Origin: Cymbomonas tetramitiformis
Lineage: Eukaryota > Chlorophyta > Pyramimonadophyceae > Pyramimonadales > Pyramimonadaceae
Direction of reading: 5' to 3'
Assembly (NCBI GenBank): GCA_001247695.2
Contig: LGRX02024739.1
Location: forward strand, 1 to 64,000
Length of the DNA stretch: 64,000 nt
Shown here: positions 42,149-54,565 of the stretch, piece by piece
Layout of the letters: the number at the start of each line of letters is the position of its first letter
Position numbering within the stretch: the stretch's first letter is position 1
The notes under the pieces: generated by a model
What the model was told of the DNA's origin: nothing
The model's input: the letters and a program-made list of their open reading frames with translations, nothing else
Database searches by the model: none
Program-made: the position numbers and the translations under genes

Positions 42149-42537
42149 GACGAAAAGGACTGAAGGGGCGGAGTGAGGCAATGAAACGTGAGAGATGTGG
42201 CAGTCGTGGGCGGCCAAGAAACGTGCGGGTCGTCGATACAGCAGCCGTGAGAGATCAAATAATTCCGGGAAGTCGTGTGGAGGAGGCGGCCGATACGCAA
42301 CGGTGTGGGATCCAACCAGAAAACATAAACCAGACCAGCGTTAAATCCCGTAAGAAAAAATTGCCTCTAAGCGTTGCGGCGTGCCGTAAATCAACCCATA
42401 CAATTTAGGCCATACCCGCGGTGACTGCCGGCACTCTCACGTGCGGAGCGCCTCACTCCATCCCAGGCGTCCGAGCTTAGCCACTCATAGTGGCAATCTC
42501 GCAGTGGCTAAATAAAGCGTAACGGTGGGGCCAAACC

Positions 42538-42741
42538 TGTTAGATATAAAGGTCCGCGGGATATATCTAAATAGTAGATATAAACCCTAAGTTGGGGTTT
42601 TCGGAATCAGAACGATAAAGTGTGTTAGATAAAACGGAGGTAAACATAAATACCTAACGGTTGTTTCAGTCTACTCGGTGACGGTCACTCAGCCTACTAT
42701 AGGAAGTGACATGTGACAAATTTGAGTGTCGGTGTGTCACA
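42538..42741 (-). repeat. Element D 5' LTR, main part
   Basis: Similar to the element B LTR over its whole length (GTGACACACCGACA...CTTCCTATAGTAGGCTG..GTGACCGTCACC). On the minus strand it ends ATATCTAACA and is followed by GGTTTGGCCCCACC. Its first seven bases are at 60375-60381, because element G inserted with a TCACA duplication near the LTR start. The total is 211 bp against 210 bp in B. Confidence 0.85.
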
Positions 42742-43444
42742 TGTGAGATATATAGCTACGGATATATATGGGGTTACGGTCAGAATGCTTTCACTTTCGG
42801 TGTTTCTCATAAGTGTAGATAAACATAAGAAACCCTAAACCTGTGACACCCGTACTGTACCGAGTACTAGTGGCTACTGCCCGACGCTCCAGTCCTACCA
42901 CAAGGACCGAAGTAAAAGGGGGCTAGCCGCCACGATTTTTCGATGTAGTTGATGTTTGAGTGCTTAAAGATCATCCTTGGGTGCTCAAATATTTATTAAA
43001 AACATGTGCCGGGTGATATACTCGATATGGGTATGCACCTGTGAGGGCTGAAGAGGTGGGGGTAAAATTAATTCAAATTAGATAAAAAGGCCAGTCCTAC
43101 CACAAGGACCGAAATGTTTCTCACGCTAGCTACCTCCACGAAGGTCCTGTGAAAATTCGGAGACCCATGTTGGCAAGTTCGTGAGCTGCTCTTTCTGCTG
43201 TGTCTTGTCCAAAAAATGATCGGAGGTCATCTTCGCCCTCAAAATATCGGTTGAAGTTGCCTGGGTATACAAAATCCGAAAATATCACTGTGGTGTGGTT
43301 GGAATTTAGTGATTTTTAACGCTACTCATGCTTAATGTTGATAACGTAGCATGAAATTGCGACATTGTTTAGGCAAGCGGGCAAAGGGGTACTCAGTTTA
43401 GGTCCCAATGAGACTACAATCCGGATGATAGGCACTAGGAGTAT

Positions 43445-43998
43445 TGTCAGGGTTATGACCGATGACATATGTGTCATACATGTCATACGTGTCATACGTG
43501 TCATACATGTCATACCATGTCATGTCATGTCATGTCGTGTCATGTCATATATTATAATGACAGACAGTCGTCAGTACGGTCGACTATGACATGTTCAGTC
43601 ATCATTTGTCATTCACTCACCTTGACTGACACCTGTCATCGAGAGGCCAGGTTGTGGCATCGAGATGGCAAAGCAAGATGAAGTCTTGAAGAACCGAAAG
43701 TGTTCGGAGAAAACTCATCTTCGCTTCTAGCATGAACTGAACAAGCATGCGAGTATCATATGGCTTATTCGTTCAGCCGATACTGATTGTTCAACCAATG
43801 CCTTGGGTTCACAACCCAATTGTGGTGGCATCTATGAGATGCGGGGCATTGCGTAAATGAGGTAGCATTGAGCTACAGCAGTCACTTCTGGAGAAGCGCT
43901 GCACTCATATCCACACATACGCTGCGTGAGCTATTAACGTTCAATAATAGCCTCGCCTTATATCATATATCTATTCGCTTCCTAGCGAAGCCCTAACA
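43445..43998 (+). repeat. Chromovirus 5' LTR
   Basis: TGTCAGGGTTATGACC...GAAGCCCTAACA. It includes a run of CATGTCATACGTGTCAT short repeats. GTTGGTATTCTCCG follows, a possible but atypical primer-binding site. Confidence 0.93.
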
Positions 43999-46900
43999 GT
44001 TGGTATTCTCCGTCTCGTCAAGGCGACGAACGAGGACGCACAAGTGTGAGTGCAGCAGTAGAGATATTGAATTTTGTGTGCGCAGGTTGGCGGAGCGCGT
44101 ATATGATACAGGCGCCGCAGTCGCACATATCAACATATCTCGCATAATATCGACCGCTGCATAATAAACAGCGGAAACAGTGCGCGTGGAGACATCGTCG
44201 CAATCGCACTTGTTCGTACATACCGTCTGAGATAACAGCGCAAGAAGGTGTGCATACAGCATGCCGATCGCACATATGCGCAGTTATCATTCGCAATTGT
44301 ACGAGATTCGACATATTGAGACGCGGATGAACAAATCATCGTCAGAATATGATCCGTGTGAGAAATGGCATTCGTATCATATGCCGTACATCTGCGACAG
44401 AGATATGCTCATAATTCGCAGCGCGCACATCAGCGATTCAACAGAGTCACAATAAATCGCTACTGCACTGAACGATTACCTTGCAGTTTTGATGCGTATA
44501 CTGATTTCGTCATCAGAATATCGTCATTTGCACCATTTGAAATGAACGTTGCAAAAATCACTCGTTTGCGCGCATCATGATTATCTTCACAGGACATGTA
44601 CATACCTGCAGATTTGTCATGAACAGATGACGCACGATGACAGTATAATATGCAGCATGCTATACAAGTCTGTGATGCTTGCACATGAAAGATAATACTT
44701 ATCCATTCACTGTCAGATTCACATACTGTACAAGCTTGCAATCATGAGAGTGTACTATATGCTGTGTGAATAGCTATACACACACACACTCAGTATGACA
44801 GATAAGTGGATGTTGTGCAGCAAACATCATAGTGTGTACAATTATTTGGGTGTGCAGTGATTATAATACTTGCAGCACCACACACACACACTTGCAGTAT
44901 ATACTAATCATTCAGTATATACCAAGTGCATGCACCATTCATTACTATACTGTGCAGTGATATCATGCAGTTTGATTTCACTTTGTTATACAGTGACATG
45001 TGCATACATTTATGCATTCAGCTTGATCACGATAGCAGCTGTCATGCATAAACCAGCTTGACCACGATAGCAGCTGGTATATATGGTCTCATATAACAAT
45101 GCATCAGACATTGCACATAGCATACCTGCTGTGCATGTAAACTATAAATGAACCCATATGGTGAAAGGTGCCTATTCATGGTCTTAACACAATAATTAGC
45201 TCAGTATGTCCTGACGCAGGATTTGGGATGGATATACTGTTCTATTGTGGATCACTGAAAGGAATGCTCACCGGAACCATATGTGAAATAGACCCAAGCA
45301 ACTCATCATTGCAGATGAGATATGCAGGATTACAGTCACTAACTAAGCTGATATACATCATGTTAGATACATTCTGTGATTGGTATACAGAACATCCTAT
45401 GTGATAGATCAACTTGGTATAGTGTAATAAATCAGTAATTACCTATATACAAGTGTGTGTAGTAGCACATATCCCACACACACGCACATAGTGTACTCAA
45501 TCAGAAAGTACCTTACACAAGTCACTGCAACTTATGTATTGTTGTAACACTGATATCATTAAGAATAATGACATTACACTGATTCACAAGTGTAATAATT
45601 AAGTCACTGACACTACTATGTAAGTTGACAATACACTGGCTCATAAGTGTAGTGGTCAAATATTATATCAACACATAATACATAGTACCATCCAGCTAAC
45701 ACATGTGCGAGCTGGATGTCAAGTGATGGCGATAGATATGGGACAGGATCAACCAACATGCTGTAGGGCTGGATGGAGATATCTCCAGACCTGAAGGCAG
45801 CGTATACAATGCTCAAATAGCAGCTGGTCACTGCTGAGCATTGTCCATTCGTCCCACATACTATTGCTGGAGCAACGACAACATCTACATTGCATTCTGA
45901 CAATTGATACAGAATTGATCGGTTCAATTGCATGTAACACTCTCAGATCATTAACTATATATTGACATCTGATAGAGGTTGTTGTGGACATTACACACAC
46001 ACACTGTTGTGTTGTGTGAGACTGCTTAGATTTATTTATCAAGCTTTCATTGTCCAGATCTACTTGGAAACTAAAGATATCACTTGATACTCTTTCAGTG
46101 CACTGCCATATGCCCAATTAGATAATAGGTTCTGACAAGTTATCACTTAAGTGACTGACTCACTTAAAGTTGATACACCTAATTATATCATTGGGAAGTG
46201 GACCATAACTTCCATGGGTTTCAATCAGCAAAATCCATATATATGTTCAACCATCCACAGATGTTGACCATCAGATATCTTCACTATTATGCCATGAAAA
46301 ATACCATGTGCAAAAGTGAGATAAGTTGCATGAGTTCTGTAACTTGCACATTACACACACACCGCTATACATATACTGTAGTATATATATAAGTGGCCAG
46401 AATGGTGAAAAATGGGTAAAAACCCATTGCGGGAGATTTCAAAATTGAAATTCGGACTCCATTTTTTCACGGATTATCATTTTATACCTATTAAGGTATC
46501 TGAAAAACATAATGTGCACAGTCATATCTCATGTAACACCCTAAATATCAGGTGTGTAACACCTAGGGGTATACATAGTTGCTGTAACTAAATACGTGAA
46601 AAACTCACACGTATGATTTGAAAATGAAAATTTGGGTTTCATTTTTTTCGTTACTCCATTTTATTAGCTATTGAAAAATATGCTCAAAATAGTACAGCAC
46701 TTGTAACACCCTATAACTATATATAATCACGTGTACAGTTACAGGGGTGTAACATACCTCCTAAATACCACGTGATACACAGTGATATATTAAATGCAGT
46801 TTTGCTTCAATTTCTTTGAAAAATGTTCATACTGCTTTAATTTGACATAATTTAGGGTTACTGATACCAAGTAACACCCTAATGTCACTGTGGGAGATAA

Positions 46901-47260
46901 GGGTCACTGTAACACTATATACCCTGAAATGCCGCTATATACTAGCAAAACACTCTGTGTTTGGCATTTATGTCATGCTGAAATCAGCACAGTCATGACA
47001 ATATATCGGGCAACAACCCAAAAACTGTCGGGCAACAACCCAAAAACTGTAGGGCGACAACCCAAGGACTGTAGGGCAGCAACCCTAAAACTGTATAAGC
47101 TGCTTCCTATAAGGACTGCATGCTACATTATGAGGTATTAAGGCACTTGACAACTGCCTGTGTGTTCACACTTCCTTGAGGGGGGAAGAAGGTGGAACCA
47201 TATATACATACATTACCTCATTATAACAATGTACAAAAATAATACATGTACAAAATGTAG

Positions 47261-47291
<31 letters not shown>

Positions 47292-47334
47292 GCCAGTTGA
47301 AGGTTTTTTGTTGGTGTTGTGTTTTGTCTTATAG
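43999..47334 (+). other. Chromovirus long leader (3.3 kb)
   Basis: AT-rich, with many CACACACAC and TATATA microsatellite stretches. Four consecutive 22-bp units (about 47007-47094) follow the pattern GGGCAACAACCCAAAAACTGT, each able to form a GGG...CCC hairpin. A 78-codon frame at 45168-45404 is unrecognised. The gag ATG is preceded by GTCTTATAG, which could be a splice acceptor. I see no protein domain in this leader. Confidence 0.6.
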
Positions 47335-48803
47335 ATGGCAGAAGTAGCAGAAATACCAGCTATTAATGCAGATCCATCTACCTGGTTCTTTGACATCTTA
47401 GGCTCATACGATGCCTTCAGTCGGTTTAAGATACCCAAATGGCTTACTGGTTACGCTGATACCCAGACCAGATTCGATGAGATAGGGTATTTCGATCACA
47501 TCAGTCGTATGAAACCCGACATGAGTAGATACAGAGACCCTGAGACAGAACCACAGGAGCCAGACGAAGAGTATACAGAGGATCGTGCTCCACCAGTATT
47601 CACAGACCCTGATGATGGTCATTTACCTCATTTAGCACCAGCTCCATCCGCATTAGTTCCAAAGGTGAAAATGGCTCCACCTAAGGAATATAAGGCAGGA
47701 CAGGATGCTGAGATTTGGTTGGATACAGTGGATAGATACTTCCAGTTTACCTATCCAGGTGTTCCAGACAAGGACATTATTACAGTCTTCCTGACACTCA
47801 TTCAGAACAATGACAGACATTATTTTCAGGTCGAGGCCAAAAAGCCAGATGCCACGTATGAAGGTATCAGAAGGACATTCCTCAGTCAGTTTGGTAACCC
47901 ACACAAAATATCAGTAGCCAAAAAGCATCTTATGGCACTGAATCAGGGAAACCAGACCTTTGCAGATTATCTCCGCACGTTCACATCACTGGCTGCATTA
48001 GCATCAGTTGATCTGGATGATGTTTGATAAAGGACAGATTCATCAGCAATATGGAATCAGATCTTCGCAAACAGTTTCACCTCAGATATCTAACAGAGGA
48101 CGAAAGGAATAATCTGTCGTGGGCACAAACCACACAGATCCTGCTCGATTTGAATTATGTTGTTCATTCGAAGCAGTCAGAGACCCTTCACTATAGGGGG
48201 CAAAAGGAACAGTCAGGAGGCCCAGTCAGAAAAGACAAGGACAGAGGCCGTGGCAAAAAGCCATATGACAGATCCAATCGGAATTGGAATCAGAATCAGA
48301 GTGGCAATCAAAATCAAAATGCCAATCAGAATTCCCAAAGGAATAAAGGGAAAGGTGGAAAAGGCAAAGGCAAATGGAAAGGGAAAGGAGCAGCAGCAAA
48401 TCCTCCTCAGCCTTGCCAACGTTGTGGTCGTACCAATCACGCCACAAAGGATTGTTTCTCCACCAGGACACCAGAAGGAAAAGCTATAAAAGGCAATCCT
48501 CCAGCTCAGAATCCATACAGAGGACAGCAGCAACAGAATAATCAGGGTGCTAAGAACGAGTCTGGCAAACTTGTGAAAACAATCAACACCCTGGTTAAGG
48601 AGCTAAAGAGTCAGCAGAGCATCAATGCAGCAGTAGCAGCTCCAGCTCCAGCTCCAGCTTCAGCTCCAGCTCCTCAGGGAAACTCTCAGGGTACTGCACA
48701 GGTACCAGTGTTGAGAGCACCCCGAGGGCAAATCAGCCTGAAGATGCCATTGAAGCAAGTGGCCGGGTTGAGAGTATCTCAGAAGAAGTCCTTTCCAGTC
48801 TGA
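47335..48803 (+). pseudogene. Chromovirus Gag
   Basis: Begins MAEVAEIPAINADPSTW. The capsid-like retrotransposon Gag domain lies at about residues 125-235 (AEIWLDTVDRYFQFTYPG to FADYLRTFTSLAALAS). After D-L-D-D-V at about 48023 the frame meets TGA and continues one base back (from 48024), as if a T had been lost from a T-run. The second part has a Gln/Asn/Lys-rich basic region and a standard zinc knuckle CQRCGRTNHATKDC (C-x2-C-x4-H-x4-C). An APAPAP linker follows and the frame stops at 48801-48803. The zinc knuckle spacing is normal, unlike that of the Gag-like proteins of elements B, C and G. Confidence 0.88.
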
Positions 48804-51800
48804 CATTACAGTTTCAGCAGATGGACACTCCCTCAGAGCACATCGCACAGATGCAGTCTCAGACAGCACAGCTGAAATCACAGAAGAAGCTGTTGTTGTA
48901 CAAAGGGAAAGTATATGGACAGAGTACTCATATATTGGTAGATCCAGGAGCTACATCGTCTTTTATCGACAGACAGTTCGCTGCTCAGCTTGGTATTGCA
49001 CCCACAAATTCCTCATCATTCTCAGTGGGATTGGCTGGAGGAAGCCAACTACCATGTACATCCTATCTTCCCAAAGCTACATTCACGCTGGGTAAGTAGA
49101 AGGACACAGAGGATTTCTACATCATTGACATGAAACCCTTCACTATCATCCTGGGTCAAGATTGGTTGGAAAGGAGAAATCCACACATTAACTTCCAGTC
49201 CAAAAATCTGACGATCACTAGGAAACACTCATCAGGTTCCAGTGTTCGCACAATGCTGTCCAGAGTTGAACAGACTCCAAGCTCAGATGACCTTCCTGAA
49301 ATGGAATTGGTCAGTGCCACCACCATGAGAAAGCACCTACGTCGTATTCGATCCAGTGGTTCGGCTGAAGAAGCCGTAGCTTATCTCTTCTTTCTCTCAG
49401 AGGTCGATGGTGAACTGGTCTTGGCAGCAGCAGATTCAGACACCACTATGGAAGACCCAAAGGTCACAGCAGCACGTGATGATCAGATGAGGGAAGACTT
49501 TTCAGATATTTTCCAGGAGGATCTTCCAGCTGGTCATAGGCCAGAACGGTTTGAAGGTGGATATCATCGCATCAACATTGAACCTGGGCACAAGCTACCA
49601 TCACAGCCAGTTCGTACCATTCCAGTGCCTATGATGGAGGAGCTCAAACGACATATCATCAAATATGTCGAACTGGGTATCCTTCGTCCGTCATCATCAC
49701 CATATGGATGTCCTATCATTTTCGCTCCTAAGCCAGGGGGGAAGTGGAGGATGTGCTGTGATTATCGAGCCCTTAATAACATCACAATTAAGGACACGTA
49801 TCCATTGCCACCTCACGACACCCTTCTTGAACAGCTTAAAGGTGCACGATGGATGGTTTAGCAGATTTGATATCAATCAGTTCTTCTATCAGATCCCTAT
49901 ACATCCAGATGACATTCACAAAACAGCGATACGCACCAGATACGGTTCCTATGAGTGGACAGTTATGCCTTTCGGATTGACTAATGCTCCTGCAACCGCT
50001 CTACGTGTAGGAAATCGAGCATTCTTTGACTTCATCGATCGGTTTCTGGTCATTTTCATGGATGGCACTATTGTGTACAGTCCAGACTTTGACAGCCACG
50101 TGAAGCATGTTCGACAGTTCCTCCAGCGTTGCAGAGATCATCAGTTCTTCATCAGGCCCTCGAAGGTTGAGTTGTTCGTCAGATCCATAGATTTTATCGG
50201 ACACCACATCTCTGAGGCAGGCCTATCCATCATCGAAGACAGGATCCGAGCAGTCATGGCAATACAACCTCCAGTGTCGTATGGTCCAACCGTGGGTAAA
50301 CAGCCTCTACGCCGTATGGCTAAAGATGGCAAGTCATCCCTTCGGTCATTCTTGGGCATGGTCGGCCAATTTAGGAGATTCATACCAAAGTTCTCCAAGA
50401 TTGCCGAGCCGCTCAATCGTCTCCTTAAAGATAACGCAGCGTTTGTCTGGGAATATGAGCAGCAGCAGGCATTTGATAATCTCAAAAGTGCCATCTGCAA
50501 TGCTCCAGTACTACAGCTTCCAGATCAGAAACTGCCATCTATTATGGAGGTCGATGGATCAGGCACACACGTTGGACAAGTGGTATTACAGGATCAAGGA
50601 AAAGGTATGAAGCCATCTGGCTATCACAGCGTCACTCTTTCTGATACACAGAGACGTTGGCCTATTCCTGAGATCGAGCTATTTGCCATTGTGGAGGGCT
50701 TCCGATTCTTTCGCCACATCTTGCTGGGAGCTCCTGAGACTATTGTACGCTCAGATCATCAGCCACTGGTTTATTTCCAGTCCAAATCCACACTAAGCCC
50801 CAAACAGGCGAGGTGGTTGGATGAGCTCTCCGAGTACAACTTCCGAATAGAGCACATTGCTGGCGAGAAGAACAAGGTTGCAGATGCACTCACTCGTATT
50901 TCTACACTCTTTGAACTCACTGATTGTCTGAAACATATAGACATCGCCGAGGTTCCAGTCATTGACATACCGTCTACAGATTCTACATTCATTGCTCTTA
51001 TATCTTCTTCATCAGCTCATCAGCTTCACGACATTATTATATCCCAGTATGATCGTGACACATTTGCACAGACTATATTGTCTAAGCTGGCATCATCGAC
51101 TTCATCACAGTCAGTCAGCAATTTCGAGCTCATTCAGGGGTTGATCTATCGCAAGACCATATATGGCAGACAGCTTTACATTCCACCTACTGCCAAAGTC
51201 CCTACAGATGACGGTGAGATCACACAGCTTCGCCACATTCTACTTCATGAGTGCCATTCAGCCACTATTTCTGGTCATGTAGGCAAAAATCGCATGCTTC
51301 ATCTATTGCGTAGCCGATATTATTGGCCAGGAATGACGATGGCAGCCATTCAGTACATTCGGGAGTGCCCCGTTTGTCAACGCCAGAAAACGAGGAGACA
51401 CAAACCTTACGGTCAGTCACATATACGATATTGTGTGCCTAAGACAAAATGGCTTGATGTATCTCTTGACTGGATTACTGACCTGCCTATCACTACTAAT
51501 GGGCACGACAATATATTTGTGGTAATGTGCCAATTCTCTCATCGCTGTCATCTCATTCCCTTCAACATGACCTGGACTGCTCAGCATACTGCTTCGATAT
51601 ATATGCAGCATATCTTCAAGCTCCATGGTCTTCCGAGGAACATCATCTCAGATCGAGACCCCAGATTCACCTCTACATTCTGGCACACACTGTGGAAATC
51701 TACTGGTACGAGATTGTCTATGACGTCTTCACACCATCCACAGTCGAATGCAAGCAATGAAAGGAGCCATGCCTTCATTGAGGACATCCTCAGGTATTTT

Positions 51801-52600
51801 TCAATATGTTTGATGCATGATTCACCATCCTCTGGTTTATAAACTGATTAGATAGTATTTTTCTCCTCGGGTGTTGTTGCAATGATACTTCAGCCAATTC
51901 GTGGGAGAACAAGTTGCCTCTGGTGGAGTTTGCAATTAACAACACAGTTTCTGCAACTACTGGTTATTCACCATTTTATCTCGACTCGATGGCGCAGCCA
52001 CTTTCGCCTCATGACCTGGCAATCACTATTCCGCCAGAAGCTCCTGTTCCAATACAGAATGCTATTCGAGATCATTTTGACCAGTACTCGGCTGTACATG
52101 CCAACGCGGTAGACAACATCTCCCGAGCAGCAGAAATTAGCCAAGCCAGATTCAATAAGACTCACATGCCCCGGCAATATGCAGTAGGGCAGAAAGTTCT
52201 TTTACGGACCGAGTTTATCCAATGGACTGGTTTGACAGAGGCAGGCAGACACTTTAAACAGCCATATATTGGACCGTTTACCATATCCAAAGTGCTAAGC
52301 CATGGACGTGCTTACGAGTTAGATTTCGGGGATCTCGATATTCGTATCCATCCGGTACAGCCTGTATCCAGAATAGAGCTGTATAACGACTCGATCCAAG
52401 CACCTTTGCCTCTGCCACAGATGATCACCGAAGAAGGGCAACCACTGTTTGAGATATCACACATACTCTCAGATAAGATCACTAGAGGTGTCAAGTACTA
52501 TTTAGTGCGATATGCAGGCTACGGCCCTGAGCATGACACCTGGGTCAAAGCCACAGAGTTGACCAATGCAGCAGGCATGATAGGTGCCTATGAAGGCTAA
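48804..52600 (+). pseudogene. Chromovirus Pol (protease, RT, RNase H, integrase, chromodomain)
   Basis: Protease: HILVDPGATSSFIDR with the catalytic Asp, then a stop at about 49097. Reverse transcriptase: ELGILRPSSSPYGCPIIFAP and KWRMCCDYRALNNI, then a 4-bp duplication near 49850 that shifts the frame. It continues with YEWTVMPFGLTNAPA and the active-site region FLVIFMDGTIVYS, where Gly replaces the second catalytic Asp. RNase H: IMEVDGSGTHVGQVVL, EIELFAIVEGF, VRSDHQPLV, VADALTRI. Integrase: HECHSATISGHVGKNR with C-x2-C, DDE residues in LDWITDLP, ISDRDPRF and SNERSHAF. An intron-like interval lies at 51794-51870 with a lost AG. The C-terminal domain has YIGPFTISKV and a chromodomain (YYLVRYAGYGPEHDTW). 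Confidence 0.92.
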
Positions 52601-53612
52601 CATTATATTAAGCCTAATGCCCTTACTTCTTGTAATATATACTAATACATGTCGATCATCTATATACCTTGCTCTTAATGTTTTACCATTATGTTGCATA
52701 GAAGCAGGAAATTGATTCTTCCTTGCTAAAGGTGTAGTGAGCCTTGTACAAAATCATACCCTTGCACAGATACGCACACATGCGAGATATCATATCTGTG
52801 GATAAATAAAAACTGCTAAATGCTACCTTTGCCAGACCGTGGTTTGTCATTCGGATCTTATGGCCAGTAATCCGTGCTACCGGATAATACTGAGGTGGAC
52901 GGAGTTGTGATCCTGAGTTATGCTTGACACACATAACTAAAACGAATTTCACATTAGTACGTGTCGAATCCACTCTGAATCGACAGATGTTCGTCAAAGC
53001 GCGCGTACCGGACCAAATATTGAGGAGTTGAGCAGACCGGGTAAAGGATTATAAGTCCAATCCCGTTAAGCAGGGCCACTCCGTTTGCATTAAAACAAGC
53101 CCCAAAAATCGGGCTCCCCATGACCGCCTGTGAACCTCCATAGTAGCTTCAGGAGGGGAGGAAGGGTTGGGTGCACTACATATAACTGTGGAAACATGTA
53201 CCCAAGGGTTTTCGTCGATCAGTTGTATATATAAGGCCGAGAATCGTTCGTTAAATCGTCGATCATCGTTCGCAAAGGCGTCGACGGCAAGCGCAAATAT
53301 TATCCGTAACGTAAACCTCGGATACCTTGAATCGTCACTCTGAAATACGATACGCAATTCATGGATACCTTGAAACGTCACTCTGAAATACGATACGCAA
53401 TTCATGGGGGCTACATCCTAAGAACTGTAAGGCTAAATGCCTAAGGTGAGGGTTTAAAGTGGACTCAGTTCCCCCCAATATCCTAAAACACCTTGAGGGA
53501 CGCCTCATCGGTGTAAGAAGACTGGTACCAGCAGCAACAACAACAAATACATCAAAGACATAAACAAAGGTATGCCCGTTGTGAGGTCACAACTCTTTCA
53601 AGAGGGGAGATC
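52601..53612 (+). other. Chromovirus 3' untranslated region and polypurine tract
   Basis: Shared with 5077-7032 of the old copy minus its MITE. It has an internal direct duplication ACCTTGAA.CGTCACTCTGAAATACG (about 53327 and 53367) and ends in AAGAGGGGAGATC immediately before the LTR. No gene. Confidence 0.8.
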
Positions 53613-54161
53613 TGTCAGGGTTATGACCGATGACATATGTGTCATACGTGTCATACGTGTCATACATATCATACCATGTCATGTCATGTCATGTCGTGTC
53701 ATGTCATATATTATAATGACAGACAGTCGTCAGTACGGTCGACTATGACATGTTCAGTCATCATTTGTCATTCACTCACCTTGACTGACACCTGTCATCG
53801 AGAGGCCAGGTTGTGGCATCGAGATGGCAAAGCAAGCAAGATGAAGTCTTGAAGAACCGAAAGTGTTCGGAGAAAACTCATCTTCGCTTCTAGCATGAAC
53901 TGAACAAGCATGCGAGTATCATATGGCTTATTCGTTCAGCCGATACTGATTGTTCAACCAATGCCTTGGGTTCACAACCCAATTGTGGTGGCATCTATGA
54001 GATGCGGGGCATTGCGTAAATGAGGTAGCATTGAGCTACAGCAGTCACTTCTGGAGAAGCGCTGCACTCATATCCACACATGCGCTGCGTGAGCTATTAA
54101 CGTTCAATAATAGCCTCGCCTTATATCATATATCCTATCGCTTCCTAGCGAAGCCCTAAGA
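53613..54161 (+). repeat. Chromovirus 3' LTR
   Basis: Near-identical to the 5' LTR; ends CCCTAAGA (CCCTAACA in the 5' copy) and is followed by the duplication AGTAT. Confidence 0.93.
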
Positions 54162-54267
54162 AGTATCAAGAGGATGGTTAAAAAAATTCCCGCGCGTCCG
54201 GTCCTTGTGATAGGACTGAACGAGATTCCAGTCCTTTCACAAGGACTGTCGGGCAGTAGCCACTAGT

Positions 54268-54308
54268 ACAGATAACAGGAAGTGACACACGGTGTGTCAC
54301 ATCCAGCA
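54268..54308 (-). repeat. Element G 3' LTR, outer part
   Basis: Minus strand TGCTGGATGTGACACACC...CTTCCTGTTATCTGT; continues at 42871 beyond the nested insertion. Directly preceded (minus strand) by GGGTGGTG. Confidence 0.85.
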
Positions 54309-54565
54309 CACCACCCTGGACTATGGAAAAATAATTAATTTAGATTAAGTTTCCATAATTTTAGATTAACCCATTTTTATGTTGATTTTAGATTAAGTTT
54401 TCTTGATGTCATCCGGCTATGACCGGTGGTCCTTTTCACGACTCGTGTTCAAATAATGTGCACACAGGTCAAACGCTCTCGTTCCCGCTGGTGTCATCAT
54501 GAGGAAGCCTCCAAAAAGCTTTAAGAAGGTTTGTCTCGCTTGTGATAATGGTGGGCGCCGTTGTA

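Larger units (their letters stand above)
43445..54161 (+). mobile_element. Full-length Ty3/gypsy chromovirus (10.7 kb), coding region broken
   Basis: Flanked by the 5-bp duplication AGTAT (43440-43444 and 54162-54166). LTRs 43445-43998 (554 bp) and 53613-54161 (549 bp) are nearly identical, with a few base changes and a 4-bp length difference. Order: LTR, 3.3-kb non-coding leader, gag, protease, reverse transcriptase, RNase H, integrase, chromodomain, 1-kb 3' untranslated region, polypurine tract, LTR. Protease before reverse transcriptase, integrase last, with a C-terminal chromodomain, defines the chromovirus branch. Frame breaks in gag, protease and reverse transcriptase and a changed catalytic residue make it non-autonomous despite its young LTRs. 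Confidence 0.93.
42872..54261. mobile_element. TIR element of about 668 bp in the G 3' LTR, carrying the chromovirus
   Basis: Ends GGCTACTGCCCGAC and GTCGGGCAGTAGCC are exact inverted repeats, flanked on both sides by ACTAGT (42866-42871 and 54262-54267). The other G LTR has the uninterrupted site (GAGTACTAGTACAT). ACTAGT is its own complement, so it may be a 6-bp target duplication or part of the inverted repeat. Without the nested chromovirus it is about 668 bp. It contains several CCAGTCCT..ACAAGGACC hairpin words (42890, 43093, 54210, 54235) and no coding frame. Confidence 0.8.

Noticed and set aside
43445..54161. Intact, autonomous chromovirus
   Set aside because: The LTRs are young, but gag and RT have frame changes, the protease has a stop and the second catalytic Asp of the RT is Gly.
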